From CAYYNQ01 sp964473105 (lineage in GTDB: Bacteria; Sumerlaeota; Sumerlaeia; MVZB01), in the NCBI GenBank assembly GCA_964473105.1, contig CAYYNQ010000001.1, positions 1 to 34,912 of the forward strand: DNA of 34,912 nucleotides. Reading direction: 5' to 3'. Shown one piece after another: positions 1 through 8,908 of this stretch. The notes under the pieces are model-generated. The model had not been told where the DNA came from. It made no database searches and was given only the letters and a program-made list of their open reading frames with translations. Within the stretch, counting starts at the first letter, position 1, and each line of letters begins with the position of its first letter. Made by a program: the position numbers and the translations under genes.

Positions 1-541
1 GCATACGCACCGCCCAGACAAGTGCAAAACGACAGCAAAGCAGTTAACCACAAAGATAATAGACCGCCCCCAAAAGCATAACAAAGAAGGCAACCCAAGA
101 ATCCAGGCATAACAACATAAACCCAAAAATACACATAAAAAGGTTCAATTTACCGATCCTATACTGCCGAACGACTAGAAATCAGGCCAAGAAAGGCTAC
201 GAATAGCACCAACCCGAACACTCCCCGCAAACAACCTCACCCCCGGAATGTAGCAGAAAGAAGGCCATCCGAATATTTCTGATTTCCCGGGGCAATCCAG
301 ACGGCGGAAGATATCATAATCATTTGCACGGATGCGGAATTCCGGCTTCACCATACCCGTGTTAAAATTCAAAAGGATGCTCCCGGAGACGCCCGATTCG
401 GACGCTGTTCCCGCAAGGGCAGATCCTCCATGCAACAGGTTCCAAGGTTTGCTCGATTTTATCCGTAGAATAGTTCATAGTTCAGGCCTCAGGGGGAGAA
501 TCCATTGTTCGATTCAAGGGCCCCGGAAGGGAGATGCACCC
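1..541. other. Gene-poor left edge, T-poor plus strand
   Basis: No convincing gene is visible here. By hand count the first 120 bases contain about 10 T against about 55 A, and T stays scarce to about base 240. All three plus frames therefore run open from the left edge and end at stops near bases 45, 81 and 112, so one of them could be the tail of a gene cut by the window edge; the sequence does not say which. An 86-codon minus-strand open frame at 175-435 has no recognisable domain. The last part is the leader of the hydrolase that starts at 542. Confidence 0.4.
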
Positions 542-1471
542 GTGAAATCATATCACCTGGCAACAGCCACAATTCTCTGCTGTCTCGTCTGCCAACCCGC
601 CAACAGCCAATGGGAAGAATGTGAGTTCGGCCAAACGGCCACTTTCAGGATGGATCATGCGCCCTACCCCCATCACAGCCGTGACAACGGTTATACCATG
701 GAGGAGATGTACCATCCACCCCGTGACGGGCATTATGTCTACCGGTTTGACCCGGAGTTCTATCCCCGTGACCCGCATTACATTGACAACACGGTCGCGC
801 TGTTTATCCCACGGGGATATCGTGTGTCCAAAGATGTTGATCTGTTGTTCTTCTTTCATGGGGCTTACATGGATCTGGCTACGAGCCTGCAGCTGGAGGA
901 TTGGGCCCTGCGGAAACAGATTCATGATAGCGGGAAGAATCTCATCATGGTGCTTCCCCAAGGCCCTTACAAGGCGGCGGATATTGGCGGCGGGAAACTT
1001 GAGGATCCCGGCGGCCTGCGAAGGCTGGTCATCGAAGTGCTTGAAAAACTTAAGCAGGAGGGAAAGACAACGTCCCTGAAAACCGGGAGAATCGTGCTGT
1101 CCGGACACAGTGCCGGCTATCGTGTCATGAGCTTCTGCCTCGAACATGGGGGCATGGAGAACCATATCCGCGAAGTCTACTTACTGGATGGGTGCCATGA
1201 CCGTTTTGACCGTTTCGCACTCTGGGCAGGACGCAATCGACAGGCACGACTGCTCAGCATATTCACGGATGGATTAGCATGGCAACATGTCTCGATGATG
1301 CTCCAGATGCAGGAACTCGAGGTCCCCGTCGAACTCGTGGCTGAGGGCAAGGTCACGGATGAGATGTTACGACGCAAAAGGGCGCTTCTGATGTTCACGA
1401 ACGACACCCACCATAACACCGCGCTTCGACTCGGCAAATATGTCCGAACCAGTGGATTCGAAGAAAGGTAG
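542..1471 (+). CDS. Secreted alpha/beta hydrolase (esterase / PHB depolymerase-like)
   Basis: A 309-residue protein with a likely secretory signal peptide (hydrophobic stretch at residues 5-17, small residues near 20-22). I chose the GTG start at 542 because a Shine-Dalgarno stretch, GGAAGGGA at 525-532, sits 9 bases upstream and the signal peptide begins exactly there, although the frame stays open to 332. The hydrolase fold is marked by FFFHG at 103-107 (oxyanion region), the nucleophile elbow GHSAG at 188-192 with Ser190, an acidic residue at 216 (LLDG) and a histidine pair at 290-291. This order Ser-Asp-His is typical of the superfamily. The substrate cannot be read from sequence; a secreted esterase or polyester depolymerase-like role is inferred. 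It stands alone, tail-to-tail with the next gene. Confidence 0.72.
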   Translation: MKSYHLATATILCCLVCQPANSQWEECEFGQTATFRMDHAPYPHHSRDNGYTMEEMYHPPRDGHYVYRFDPEFYPRDPHYIDNTVALFIPRGYRVSKDVDLLFFFHGAYMDLATSLQLEDWALRKQIHDSGKNLIMVLPQGPYKAADIGGGKLEDPGGLRRLVIEVLEKLKQEGKTTSLKTGRIVLSGHSAGYRVMSFCLEHGGMENHIREVYLLDGCHDRFDRFALWAGRNRQARLLSIFTDGLAWQHVSMMLQMQELEVPVELVAEGKVTDEMLRRKRALLMFTNDTHHNTALRLGKYVRTSGFEER

Positions 1472-1544
1472 GCCCTCAAGGCAATGAACACACGCCCATG
1501 GATTGGCTCGGGTCCGGCCCTTGCGCAGGATACTGACGGGATGA

Positions 1545-2432
1545 TTATTGGCCACCGAAATCGCGGTTGAACCTCTCCAGGCAATCCGCCCGGGTTCCCT
1601 CAAACAGGTATATTTTCCCACGGAGAACCCTGGTTTCACCCGGGTCCAGAACGCCAATACAGGGGCTGAGATGCATGCAACACAGTGGATTGTGGCCTTG
1701 GGAGAAAAGGAAGTCCTCCCATGCAATTCCCGCAACCCAACGGCCATCGGATGATTCACGCAGCATCAGGCCCGCCGCGGCATCCCCATGAATGATCCAG
1801 TTTGGATCACATTCATTCCCCCGGCAATAATCAGCGACCCCGCGTCCTAGCTTCTGATTGACATGCAGGTCTGTGTTCCGCAGTGGCAGCAGGCCGTTTG
1901 CGCCCACAAACCAAGTCCGTGCTCGCTCCTCATCCCGAAACAGCTCATCGATTGGAGGATCTGGAAAACGCGGATCGGGACTGCCGGGGAAAAAGCATGG
2001 TGTCAATGCCGCGATCTCCGGCCAGGTGTAATTTGTGTTGTTTTGCACGGTCAGCAGAAGGTTCACGCCATCCTGGACCACACTACATTCCACCCTGACC
2101 TGCCGGCCATCCGTCGCGACGACTTCTGCGTACAGGCCGTCGTTGCTCACGGTGAGGATTGAAGGGTCATCCCCATGAAAGTCGGCATGACTCCTATTCA
2201 CGGCGTCAAAGAACGTGTTCTCATAGAACCATAGATAAAAAACACGCTCATCGGACAATATGGAATGAACGGCAATGATCGGAATTTCAAACGAAAGCCA
2301 GATTTTCTCATGCCACGGCCGAAGCCTGAGCGGGAAAGGTGATGTGTCTTCCCCGCATTCAACCACCTGCAGAGGCGCACATGCAACGGACATCAAAAGA
2401 CAAAACAAAACCGTGCTGAAAGCTCGGGCCAT
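1545..2432 (-). CDS. Secreted protein of unknown function
   Basis: A 295-residue protein that I do not recognise. It starts with a clear signal peptide (hydrophobic core at about residues 5-17, followed by ACAP), so it is probably exported. Cys18 is preceded by Ser-Val-Ala, which is a poor lipobox, so periplasmic or secreted is as likely as lipidated. The mature part is rich in aromatic residues, Asp and Pro, with alternating beta-like stretches (around residues 95-130) and a Pro-rich loop near 145-165, which suggests a beta-sandwich fold. No catalytic motif is evident. It is convergent with the upstream hydrolase gene, 73 bases apart, and divergent from the aldehyde dehydrogenase. Confidence 0.6.
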   Translation of the reverse strand: MARAFSTVLFCLLMSVACAPLQVVECGEDTSPFPLRLRPWHEKIWLSFEIPIIAVHSILSDERVFYLWFYENTFFDAVNRSHADFHGDDPSILTVSNDGLYAEVVATDGRQVRVECSVVQDGVNLLLTVQNNTNYTWPEIAALTPCFFPGSPDPRFPDPPIDELFRDEERARTWFVGANGLLPLRNTDLHVNQKLGRGVADYCRGNECDPNWIIHGDAAAGLMLRESSDGRWVAGIAWEDFLFSQGHNPLCCMHLSPCIGVLDPGETRVLRGKIYLFEGTRADCLERFNRDFGGQ

Positions 2433-2554
2433 AACCAGCTCCTCTCCTGCATCCTATGGGTCAAATGTCCCACGTATGTTTGATTATGCCCCCCCTCAAA
2501 ATGATTTTTCAACACATCCATACAGATGGGTGTCCCGTCAAACAACGGATTCTC

Positions 2555-2582
2555 TTGACAGGGATCTTGGATAGATCATACT
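2555..2582 (+). promoter_or_regulatory. Putative sigma70-type promoter of the aldehyde dehydrogenase gene
   Basis: A perfect -35 hexamer TTGACA at 2555-2560, a 16-base spacer and a -10 hexamer CATACT at 2577-2582 (4 of 6 matches). Transcription would start near 2589, giving a leader of about 120 bases before the ATG at 2711. Prediction from sequence only. Confidence 0.4.
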
Positions 2583-2710
2583 GGTCGGGATCAGATCTGT
2601 TACATCATTGATCGTGGGGATTGAACAGCCGGTCCTGGCAGCTTGAAAGCGGGTCATCCGCATCCGCCGGGACGGGCAAAATACCTGACCTGACAAGGGA
2701 GGCCTTAATC

Positions 2711-4204
2711 ATGGATGCCAATGCACAAAACAAGCTTTTACCGGAGGTCGAGGATTTTCTGTCCAACGGCCCGCTCAGGGCGATGATCGGTGGACAGCAG
2801 GTGGAATCTTCCAACGGCAACACCTTTGAGACACACGATCCAGGGTCGGGGGAAAAACTCGCCGAAATCTTCAATATGCAGACTGAAGACGTCAACCACG
2901 CGGTGGACACGGCAACTGAAACATTCAAGGGTTCAGGATGGGCGAAACTACCCCAAAATGAGCGCAGCGTCCATATGCACCGGCTCGCCGATGCGGTCGA
3001 GAAACACAAGGCGGTCTTTGATCAGCTTGAGTCACTTGACTGTGGGAAGGTGCTTGTACAGGCCGAGATGGACATCCAGAACTTCATCGATACCATGCGC
3101 TACTACGGCGACTTGGCACTGCACGTCCAACGACGAACCGTACTGCCAGCAAAAGGGCATGAGGCATTCACCGTCCGCCTGCCCTGGGGCCCCTGCGGGT
3201 TCATTATTCCCTGGAATTTCCCGTTTCTGCTGGCCGGATGGGGCATCGGTCCGGCAATGGCTGCTGGCAATACCTGCGTCATCAAACCCGCCGAAGACAG
3301 CCCCCTGTCGACACTCTATCTGGCCCACGTTGCCAAGGATGCCGGGATCCCCGATGGGGTCATCAACGTCATCCCGGGCTTGGGAGAGGTCACCGGAGCC
3401 GCCCTGGCGGGCAACCCTAATCTGAAGCGCATGTCCTTTACCGGATCCCCCGAGATCGGGCGTGAAATCGCCTCGAAGTGCGGAGCAAATCTGGTCCCAA
3501 TCAAGTGTGAGTTGGGTGGCAAGGGCGCCGCAGTGGTTTGCGATGACGTTGATATCCCCGATACGGCCCAAAAACTCGTCGAGGCCATTACGTTCCATAC
3601 CGGCCAAGTCTGCTGCGATGCTACCCGATGGCTGATCCAGAAAGATATCTACGATTCATTCGTGAGCGAATGTGTCGACCGCATGCAGAAAATCCATATC
3701 GGATACCAGTTGGACGAGTCAACCCAAATGGGTCCAGTCGTAAGTCGGAAACAGGAGGAGCGGGTGCTCGGTTATCTCGAGCGCGGCGTCAAAGAAGGGG
3801 CGGAACTGGTGCTTGAGGGCGGCAAAGCCGAGGTGCCCAGCCGCAACGGACATTATGTCAAGCCCGCACTGCTGGCCGGGTCACTGGATAATGTGGCTGC
3901 GTGTGAGGAGATCTTCGGACCGGTGGCATACTTGGCACCCTACGACACGGATGAACAGGCCATTGAGATGACCAACAACACAGATTACGGATTGGGCAAC
4001 AGCGTCTGGTCGTCAAACTTGGAACGGGCCCACGGTGTGGCCGAGCAGATGGTGGCCGGAAACTCCTGGATTAACGGCCACAACCTGATTGTACACGGCG
4101 TACCCTACGCGGGCATTGGCAAAAGCGGCATGGGCGGCGGGGTGCTGAGCATCGAGACGCTGCTGGATTACTGGCGACCTTTGACGGTGCTTCGGCCTCT
4201 GTAA
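2711..4204 (+). CDS. Aldehyde dehydrogenase, NAD(P)-dependent
   Basis: A 497-residue member of the classical aldehyde dehydrogenase superfamily, of normal length, oxidising an aldehyde to the acid with NAD(P)+ in the cytosol. The ATG at 2711 is chosen because AAGGGAGG lies just upstream; the frame extends to a TTG at 2621 without family similarity. Visible landmarks are PWNFP at 167-171, the coenzyme-binding region FTGSPEIG at 243-250, the general base Glu267 in CELGGK, the catalytic Cys301 (GQVCC, with a second Cys next to it) and EEIFGPV at 399-405. The subfamily looks like the betaine/retinal/coniferyl-type group, but the true aldehyde cannot be assigned. It is monocistronic and convergent with the GH127-like gene. 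Confidence 0.93.
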   Translation: MDANAQNKLLPEVEDFLSNGPLRAMIGGQQVESSNGNTFETHDPGSGEKLAEIFNMQTEDVNHAVDTATETFKGSGWAKLPQNERSVHMHRLADAVEKHKAVFDQLESLDCGKVLVQAEMDIQNFIDTMRYYGDLALHVQRRTVLPAKGHEAFTVRLPWGPCGFIIPWNFPFLLAGWGIGPAMAAGNTCVIKPAEDSPLSTLYLAHVAKDAGIPDGVINVIPGLGEVTGAALAGNPNLKRMSFTGSPEIGREIASKCGANLVPIKCELGGKGAAVVCDDVDIPDTAQKLVEAITFHTGQVCCDATRWLIQKDIYDSFVSECVDRMQKIHIGYQLDESTQMGPVVSRKQEERVLGYLERGVKEGAELVLEGGKAEVPSRNGHYVKPALLAGSLDNVAACEEIFGPVAYLAPYDTDEQAIEMTNNTDYGLGNSVWSSNLERAHGVAEQMVAGNSWINGHNLIVHGVPYAGIGKSGMGGGVLSIETLLDYWRPLTVLRPL

Positions 4205-4232
4205 TTGAAGTCGGGGCATCATGCCTCTTCAA
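4205..4232. terminator. Hairpin between convergent genes, possible bidirectional terminator
   Basis: Directly after the dehydrogenase stop, TTGAA (4205-4209) pairs with TTCAA (4228-4232), and an inner GGCA/TGCC stem closes on a short loop, with a small bulge between. It fills most of the 48-base gap between two converging genes. There is no T-run on either strand, so termination is a guess from position. Confidence 0.35.
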
Positions 4233-4252
4233 CACGCATAGATATTGCGAGG

Positions 4253-6106
4253 CTACCAGCGAATCAGTTTTTCAGGAACAAACCGGGTCCTTTCCGCCAG
4301 CGGGGCCACATCACCCCTGTAATGGTCACGCAGGTAGATCGGCTTACGGCCCGGTTTCGGTTCCGGGCGGGGATCCACACCCACCACCGTGTTGCCCTTG
4401 AACTTGTAGGTGAAATGCTTGGACTGGATCCAGTATGTGTCCTCTGAATAGGCCATCGGGAACGTGATCACGACCTTGTCCAAAGGCTTCACGGCATTGA
4501 TAAATATCCGGCGGTCCTGCCATGTGATCCCTGCCGGCTTACCGTTTATCGTCATTCGCACTTCCTTCATGTCCACCCATAATGGAATGCGGACAAGCAT
4601 CCGGCGAGCCCTCTTGTTCGCCAAGATGACCTTCCCCTCGTAAGGAAGGTAACTGTCGACATCAACCAGTCTTGAAGAACGGTTGAGCAGCAGGTTAACC
4701 CGGGCCATGTCACCGTCCGCGCGTACAATGCCTTCCCAGGCATAATAAAGTGCCTGCGCACCATTTTCAGTGCAGCAGGCGGCGACCTCGTCCGCCGCAA
4801 TATCGACCGGCGTACTGGCCAGCACGAACGCGCCGATCGTATCCGGCTTTCCGGCCGTGTGTTGCTGCTCGACGAACTGGTTACGGACATATTGGTCGAC
4901 ATCCTCCCAGTAGTCGCCGATTCCCTCGTCCGAGAGACGGATCGCCAAGGCGATCATATCGGCAATCTCACAGGTTTCACTGGGGCTCCAGAAGTCGGTC
5001 CACTCGCTGAAATAACCAACGCGTGGCGCCTGGAAACGCCTGGTGTACTCATAACCCTCACGAACAAAAAGTTTGAGTGAGAGATCGTTTGTCACCGATG
5101 CATATTCCAAAATGGCACGCAGATTGGCCAGATGCCCGTGCAGGTGCCCCAAATATCCCGCCCGCAGGTTACCCCTGCTCTTGTCATCACCCTTGACGGG
5201 GTCCCAGAATTTCGGCTGGGTCACAAATTGGACAAGTCGTCCTGCCATATCGAGCGCCTCCGAATCCCCGCTGAGCCGATACCACATCAGAAACCCCTCA
5301 ATAGGAGCAGACATGTACATGTGCACACCGAATCGGCCATCATGCCAATGCCCGTCGTTGATGCTTCCATTGCGAAAATCCGGATCAGTATGGTGGGGCG
5401 CCTCAAGCAGGAGGCCTTTCGGCTCATCGCTATTCTGCCAGCCGCCCTTGCGGAAATAGGAAAATGGCTCCTGAAACCGCTTGCCCGGCTCGACGTAGAC
5501 AGGAGTTGTAGGATAGTACGCGTAATCACCACGGGTAAGCGTGATCCTGGCCAGTCCCGCGGCCATCTTCTCAAGATAATAACGGTATTCCTGTCTGCCT
5601 GTCATTTGGTAATAATAATTAAGCGACTGCATCAGCCGCCCGGTCGAGAGTATGCAACTGAATGGACCGTTGGGATAACTCTGCCCGGTATCAGAATAAT
5701 CGTCGGTCTTGATCGGGAATGAATCGCCGCCGATATAGTGCAGACCGTCATCGTCGATCTGACTGAAAATCATTGTCTCGAGGTACTCATTCTCAAGTCC
5801 AAGGAGTCTGTTGCTCCCGCTCATCGTGCGGAGTAACGGCAGCGACTCAAACATCTTCGCCAGGCAGGCCCCGCCCCCGATCATCTTGTCGGGCTGACTG
5901 ACCATCACGCTGATCGCCAGACGAGCCCGTTCGGCCAGGTCGAGAGTATCAGGAACATCCACATCACAGGCATGACCCCTGACCGGTTCCAAATATTCGT
6001 TGCCGGTTGTTCCCGGAGACAAGCCGGCCTGCGTCGCACAACCGGTGAGCCCGCAGAATAAAATCAGGAGAGCGGCATAACGAATATGATGATTCAAATA
6101 TGACAT
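4253..6106 (-). CDS. GH127/GH146-like glycoside hydrolase lipoprotein
   Basis: A 617-residue exported lipoprotein: hydrophobic segment 11-20, lipobox LTGC with Cys23. An RBS-like AAAGG lies upstream of the ATG. The middle and C-terminal parts resemble the (alpha/alpha)6-barrel plus beta-sandwich plan of GH127/GH146 beta-L-arabinofuranosidases. The residues that form their zinc-cysteine active site appear in the right order: Glu377-Thr-Cys379 and the pair Cys444-Cys445, followed by TENGAQ. In the family the second cysteine of the pair region acts as nucleophile; here that is inference. The likely role is release of arabinofuranose or a related sugar from plant or algal polymers at the cell surface or in the periplasm. 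No sugar transporter or regulator sits next to it. Confidence 0.72.
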   Translation of the reverse strand: MSYLNHHIRYAALLILFCGLTGCATQAGLSPGTTGNEYLEPVRGHACDVDVPDTLDLAERARLAISVMVSQPDKMIGGGACLAKMFESLPLLRTMSGSNRLLGLENEYLETMIFSQIDDDGLHYIGGDSFPIKTDDYSDTGQSYPNGPFSCILSTGRLMQSLNYYYQMTGRQEYRYYLEKMAAGLARITLTRGDYAYYPTTPVYVEPGKRFQEPFSYFRKGGWQNSDEPKGLLLEAPHHTDPDFRNGSINDGHWHDGRFGVHMYMSAPIEGFLMWYRLSGDSEALDMAGRLVQFVTQPKFWDPVKGDDKSRGNLRAGYLGHLHGHLANLRAILEYASVTNDLSLKLFVREGYEYTRRFQAPRVGYFSEWTDFWSPSETCEIADMIALAIRLSDEGIGDYWEDVDQYVRNQFVEQQHTAGKPDTIGAFVLASTPVDIAADEVAACCTENGAQALYYAWEGIVRADGDMARVNLLLNRSSRLVDVDSYLPYEGKVILANKRARRMLVRIPLWVDMKEVRMTINGKPAGITWQDRRIFINAVKPLDKVVITFPMAYSEDTYWIQSKHFTYKFKGNTVVGVDPRPEPKPGRKPIYLRDHYRGDVAPLAERTRFVPEKLIRW

Positions 6107-6249
6107 GATCGATACCTTTCTTGTGTATCATAGAGATATTCCTGCCACCCTAGTTGTGATTTTTAAAATTGACAAGACAACATTTCTTCCATATCCAACG
6201 ACCTGCGTAGGCGGGCCTTTAACCCGGGGATCAAAATAAACACGAATAT

Positions 6250-7092
6250 TCATACATGGCTGATCTGGTCCACAATGGATGGCAGAACGGTTGAACCCTT
6301 GCCTCTGATAAACAGACCACCCGTCGACTCAGCCAGCCTTGAAAATGGATTCGGTTCAGGATTGACATCTATAATCAATGCGCCATTTTCGGCAGCCAAT
6401 CCACCGACATACACCGGCAGACTGGTGGCGCCGGAAGTCCCAACAACCAGCAGAATAGAAGCCGATGCGGCAGCCGTGACTGATGAATCATAATAAAAAT
6501 CATGATTATCATAACACTCATCGAACCAGAGTATATGCGGCCTTGTCCACCCACCGCATTCCGGGCATTGCAGGCAGGCGCACTCATCAACGGTCAGCAT
6601 CGAGCCTTTTGATCGGCCCATCCCCAAGCTCTCGGGCAGCAGACGAACCTGTTGATTACACCCGATATCATCACAACGGGCGAAATTAATGTTCCCGTGG
6701 ATCTGGTATGTCCGGTTACGGGTGTTTCCGGCCCTCAAGTGCAGCCCGTCCACGTTCTGTGTCACCAGCCGAAAGCGTTCGCCATACAAATCCTCCAACG
6801 CCACCACCGCATCGTGACCCGGGTTGGGTTCCGCATGACTGCAAACATTGCGGCGATAGAGATACCAAGCCCAGACAGCCTCTGGATTTTTCCTAAACAT
6901 GGCATGGGTCGCCATTTCCTGTGGCTGGTAATCCCGTGAACCGACAGTCCAGTAACCTTCTCTCCCACGAAACGTCGGGATTCCGCTTTCTGCTGAAATT
7001 CCTGCTCCCGTCAGAACAACCAGATTACCCCTTTCCCCTCTTGTCAGACTGATAAAAGATTCAAGCATCCTTGGGGAGGGAAATTCGGACAT
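6250..7092 (-). CDS. Sir2-family NAD-dependent protein deacylase (sirtuin)
   Basis: A 280-residue sirtuin that removes acyl groups from lysines with NAD+. All class motifs are present: GAGIS at 29-33, TQNVDGLH at 111-118, the catalytic His132 in IHGN, and four zinc cysteines, Cys140, Cys145, Cys176 and Cys179, with further cysteines at 171 and 173. The NAD-binding end has VVGTSGATSLP and DVNPE. After WFDE the enzyme has an Asp/Tyr-rich stretch rather than the usual WFGE-LP segment, which marks a less studied bacterial subgroup. It is divergent from argH, and an operator-like palindrome sits in its putative promoter. No Shine-Dalgarno is obvious before the ATG at 7092. Targets are unknown. Confidence 0.9.
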   Translation of the reverse strand: MSEFPSPRMLESFISLTRGERGNLVVLTGAGISAESGIPTFRGREGYWTVGSRDYQPQEMATHAMFRKNPEAVWAWYLYRRNVCSHAEPNPGHDAVVALEDLYGERFRLVTQNVDGLHLRAGNTRNRTYQIHGNINFARCDDIGCNQQVRLLPESLGMGRSKGSMLTVDECACLQCPECGGWTRPHILWFDECYDNHDFYYDSSVTAAASASILLVVGTSGATSLPVYVGGLAAENGALIIDVNPEPNPFSRLAESTGGLFIRGKGSTVLPSIVDQISHV

Positions 7093-7125
7093 GGGTTCAA
7101 CCGGAAATATAATTAAGATTCCAGT

Positions 7126-7155
7126 ATATTAATCCAGGCATGATTCCTGGATCAA
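7126..7155 (-). promoter_or_regulatory. Putative sirtuin promoter with a palindrome filling the spacer
   Basis: On the minus strand TTGATC (7155-7150) and TAATAT (7131-7126) are 18 bases apart and could be the -35 and -10 boxes of the sirtuin gene, giving a leader of about 27 bases. The inverted repeat ATCCAGG-N7-CCTGGAT (7132-7152) lies between the boxes and overlaps the -35 edge. A dimeric repressor bound there would block RNA polymerase; the protein is unknown. Confidence 0.4.
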
Positions 7156-7423
7156 ATACGAAATCAAGTCCGGGGCTGACAGATTAGTCCATGTCAATTC
7201 ATTTGGTCATCATCAAAGCAATGGCAACAACCCGGGGAAATCCAGCCATAAAAATCGGCGGTAGCTGGGATGATTTTTACTTCCACGGTGGGGTTGCTGA
7301 CTACGCGGCCGGATAAACTATCGCCGTCCACATCGCCTGCATCCACGCCGGCACCGGTTGATATTTCAAAATCGTCGGATTTACGGATTGATATGTTCGG
7401 GCCAGAGACTAAGATGAATCCCC
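7156..7423. other. Intergenic stretch before argH
   Basis: No supported gene. A 93-codon minus-strand open frame (7194-7475) overlaps the argH start and is acidic, but it lacks a Shine-Dalgarno and a known domain. An in-frame TGA at 7415-7417 limits argH on the left. Confidence 0.35.
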
Positions 7424-8908
7424 ATGGGTCCCGCAAGGAAAAAACCGGTCTGGCAAAAGGGTTCCGGAAGCTCACCGCGCGTAATCCGTTACTGTGCCGG
7501 GCGGGATGTCGCCTCCAGGCCAGCCGCGGATGAAATCCTTATCCCCCATGACCTGTGGACGAATCATGCCCACTGCCGAATGCTGGAACGGACCGGCAGT
7601 ATTAACCCCTCAACTGCCCGCGCGATCCGGCGTGGCCTGAAAAAGATCGAAAGGTCCTGGAAAGAAGGCCGATTCCGGATCAACCCAGACCTTGAGGATG
7701 TCCATCTCAATATCGAGAATGCCGTGGCGCGGATCAGCGGCAGCCTTGCGGCGGGCGCCATGCATACCGCACGCAGCCGCAACGACCAAACGGCCACGGA
7801 TGTCCGACTGTGGTTGCGCGAACAGGTTCTTGGCCGAATGCAGGCCGTCAGCGGACTGGTAAGGGTTCTTGCCACCATGGCACGGCGTTATGCACAGGTC
7901 ATCGCTCCCGGGTGGACACACGGACAGCCGGCTATGCCAACCACGCTGGGGCATTGGCTGGCGTCACATGGCTGGGCCTTGATGCGGGATGTCAAGGCCT
8001 TGGATTCACTCTGGTCGGACCTCAATCTGTGCCCACTGGGTGCCGTGGCTTCTTTTGGAACATCATGGCCGATTGACCGCAAGCTGACAGCGAAGCTCCT
8101 TGCCTTTGACGGTCCTCAGGTCAACAGCCTGGACTGTATTTCGAACCGCTGGGAGATTGAAACGAGAATCGCGTCGTCCTTGTCCGTGATGATGAATCAT
8201 CTTTCCTCGCTGGGACAGGATCTGATCTTTCTGTCAACACCCCCGCGTGAAGGGGTCACCCTTAACGATGTACATGTCACGGGTAGTTCAATCATGCCCA
8301 ACAAGCGCAACCCGGACTTTGCCGAGGTCACACGTGCACGAACGGTGTCTGTGAACGGTCTGGTGTCGAGTCTGTCGACAGTCAACTGTGGTGCACTTTC
8401 AGGTTATAACCGCGACACTCAGTGGACCAAATACTGGATTATGGATGTGATTGATGAGGTTGGTGAAGCGCCCGAAGTATTCATGGAAGTCATTGCTAGC
8501 ATGGGAATCGACAGAAATCGTCTGAAATCATTGGCAATGGAAGGATTCAGCCTTGCGGCCGACCTCGCCGACCACATCGCGCGCTCCCGTAGTATTCCAT
8601 TCCGAAAAGCTTACCATGTCGTGGGCAAAGCCGTTGCGAGCGACCGCGATCAGTCGTGTCTCCGACTGGAAACACTGAACCAGATTATGAAACGTGGAGG
8701 GATCAAGCCTGTGTTGACTGAAACCGAACTAAAAACCGCGGAAGACCCTCTACAAACCTTGAAGCTCAGACAGAGTGAGGGCTCGCCGGCGCCTGATGAT
8801 GTTCGGATGCAAGCTTCCGAATTGAATTTGGCAGCCGCCCGGATCGAGCGTTCGGTGAAATCACGACTGAGTAAAATCAATACGGCAAGAAAGCAGTGCC
8901 TCCGGTAA
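7424..8908 (+). CDS. argH: Argininosuccinate lyase (divergent)
   Basis: A 494-residue member of the fumarase/aspartase superfamily. It splits argininosuccinate into arginine and fumarate, the last step of arginine synthesis. Diagnostic pieces are DLEDVHLNIE at 89-98, HTARSRNDQ at 114-122, the acid/base histidine His166 in THGQ, and the superfamily signature GSSIMPNKRNP at 287-297 with the catalytic serine at 288-289. The start is the first ATG after an in-frame TGA at 7415; no strong Shine-Dalgarno is visible. The N-terminus reads KPVWQKG and then a CAGRDV segment where the usual enzyme has LWGGRF, and the family's THLQxAQP reads THGQPAMP. The protein is therefore diverged and a related lyase activity cannot be excluded. 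It stands alone, with no other arg gene nearby. Confidence 0.82.
   Translation: MGPARKKPVWQKGSGSSPRVIRYCAGRDVASRPAADEILIPHDLWTNHAHCRMLERTGSINPSTARAIRRGLKKIERSWKEGRFRINPDLEDVHLNIENAVARISGSLAAGAMHTARSRNDQTATDVRLWLREQVLGRMQAVSGLVRVLATMARRYAQVIAPGWTHGQPAMPTTLGHWLASHGWALMRDVKALDSLWSDLNLCPLGAVASFGTSWPIDRKLTAKLLAFDGPQVNSLDCISNRWEIETRIASSLSVMMNHLSSLGQDLIFLSTPPREGVTLNDVHVTGSSIMPNKRNPDFAEVTRARTVSVNGLVSSLSTVNCGALSGYNRDTQWTKYWIMDVIDEVGEAPEVFMEVIASMGIDRNRLKSLAMEGFSLAADLADHIARSRSIPFRKAYHVVGKAVASDRDQSCLRLETLNQIMKRGGIKPVLTETELKTAEDPLQTLKLRQSEGSPAPDDVRMQASELNLAAARIERSVKSRLSKINTARKQCLR

Noticed and set aside
1..112. C-terminal ends of genes running in from the left
   Set aside because: All three plus frames are open because T is scarce, so none can be preferred.
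548..1165. 205-codon minus-strand open frame opposite the hydrolase gene
   Set aside because: It is a mirror frame of a gene with clear motifs and a signal peptide.
3032..3607. 191-codon minus-strand open frame inside the aldehyde dehydrogenase
   Set aside because: Shadow of a well conserved gene on the other strand.
7194..7475. 93-codon minus-strand open frame with a DPWG motif, a little like the end of a type II secretion pseudopilin
   Set aside because: It overlaps the argH start, lacks a pilin N-terminus and a ribosome binding site, and the likeness rests on four residues.
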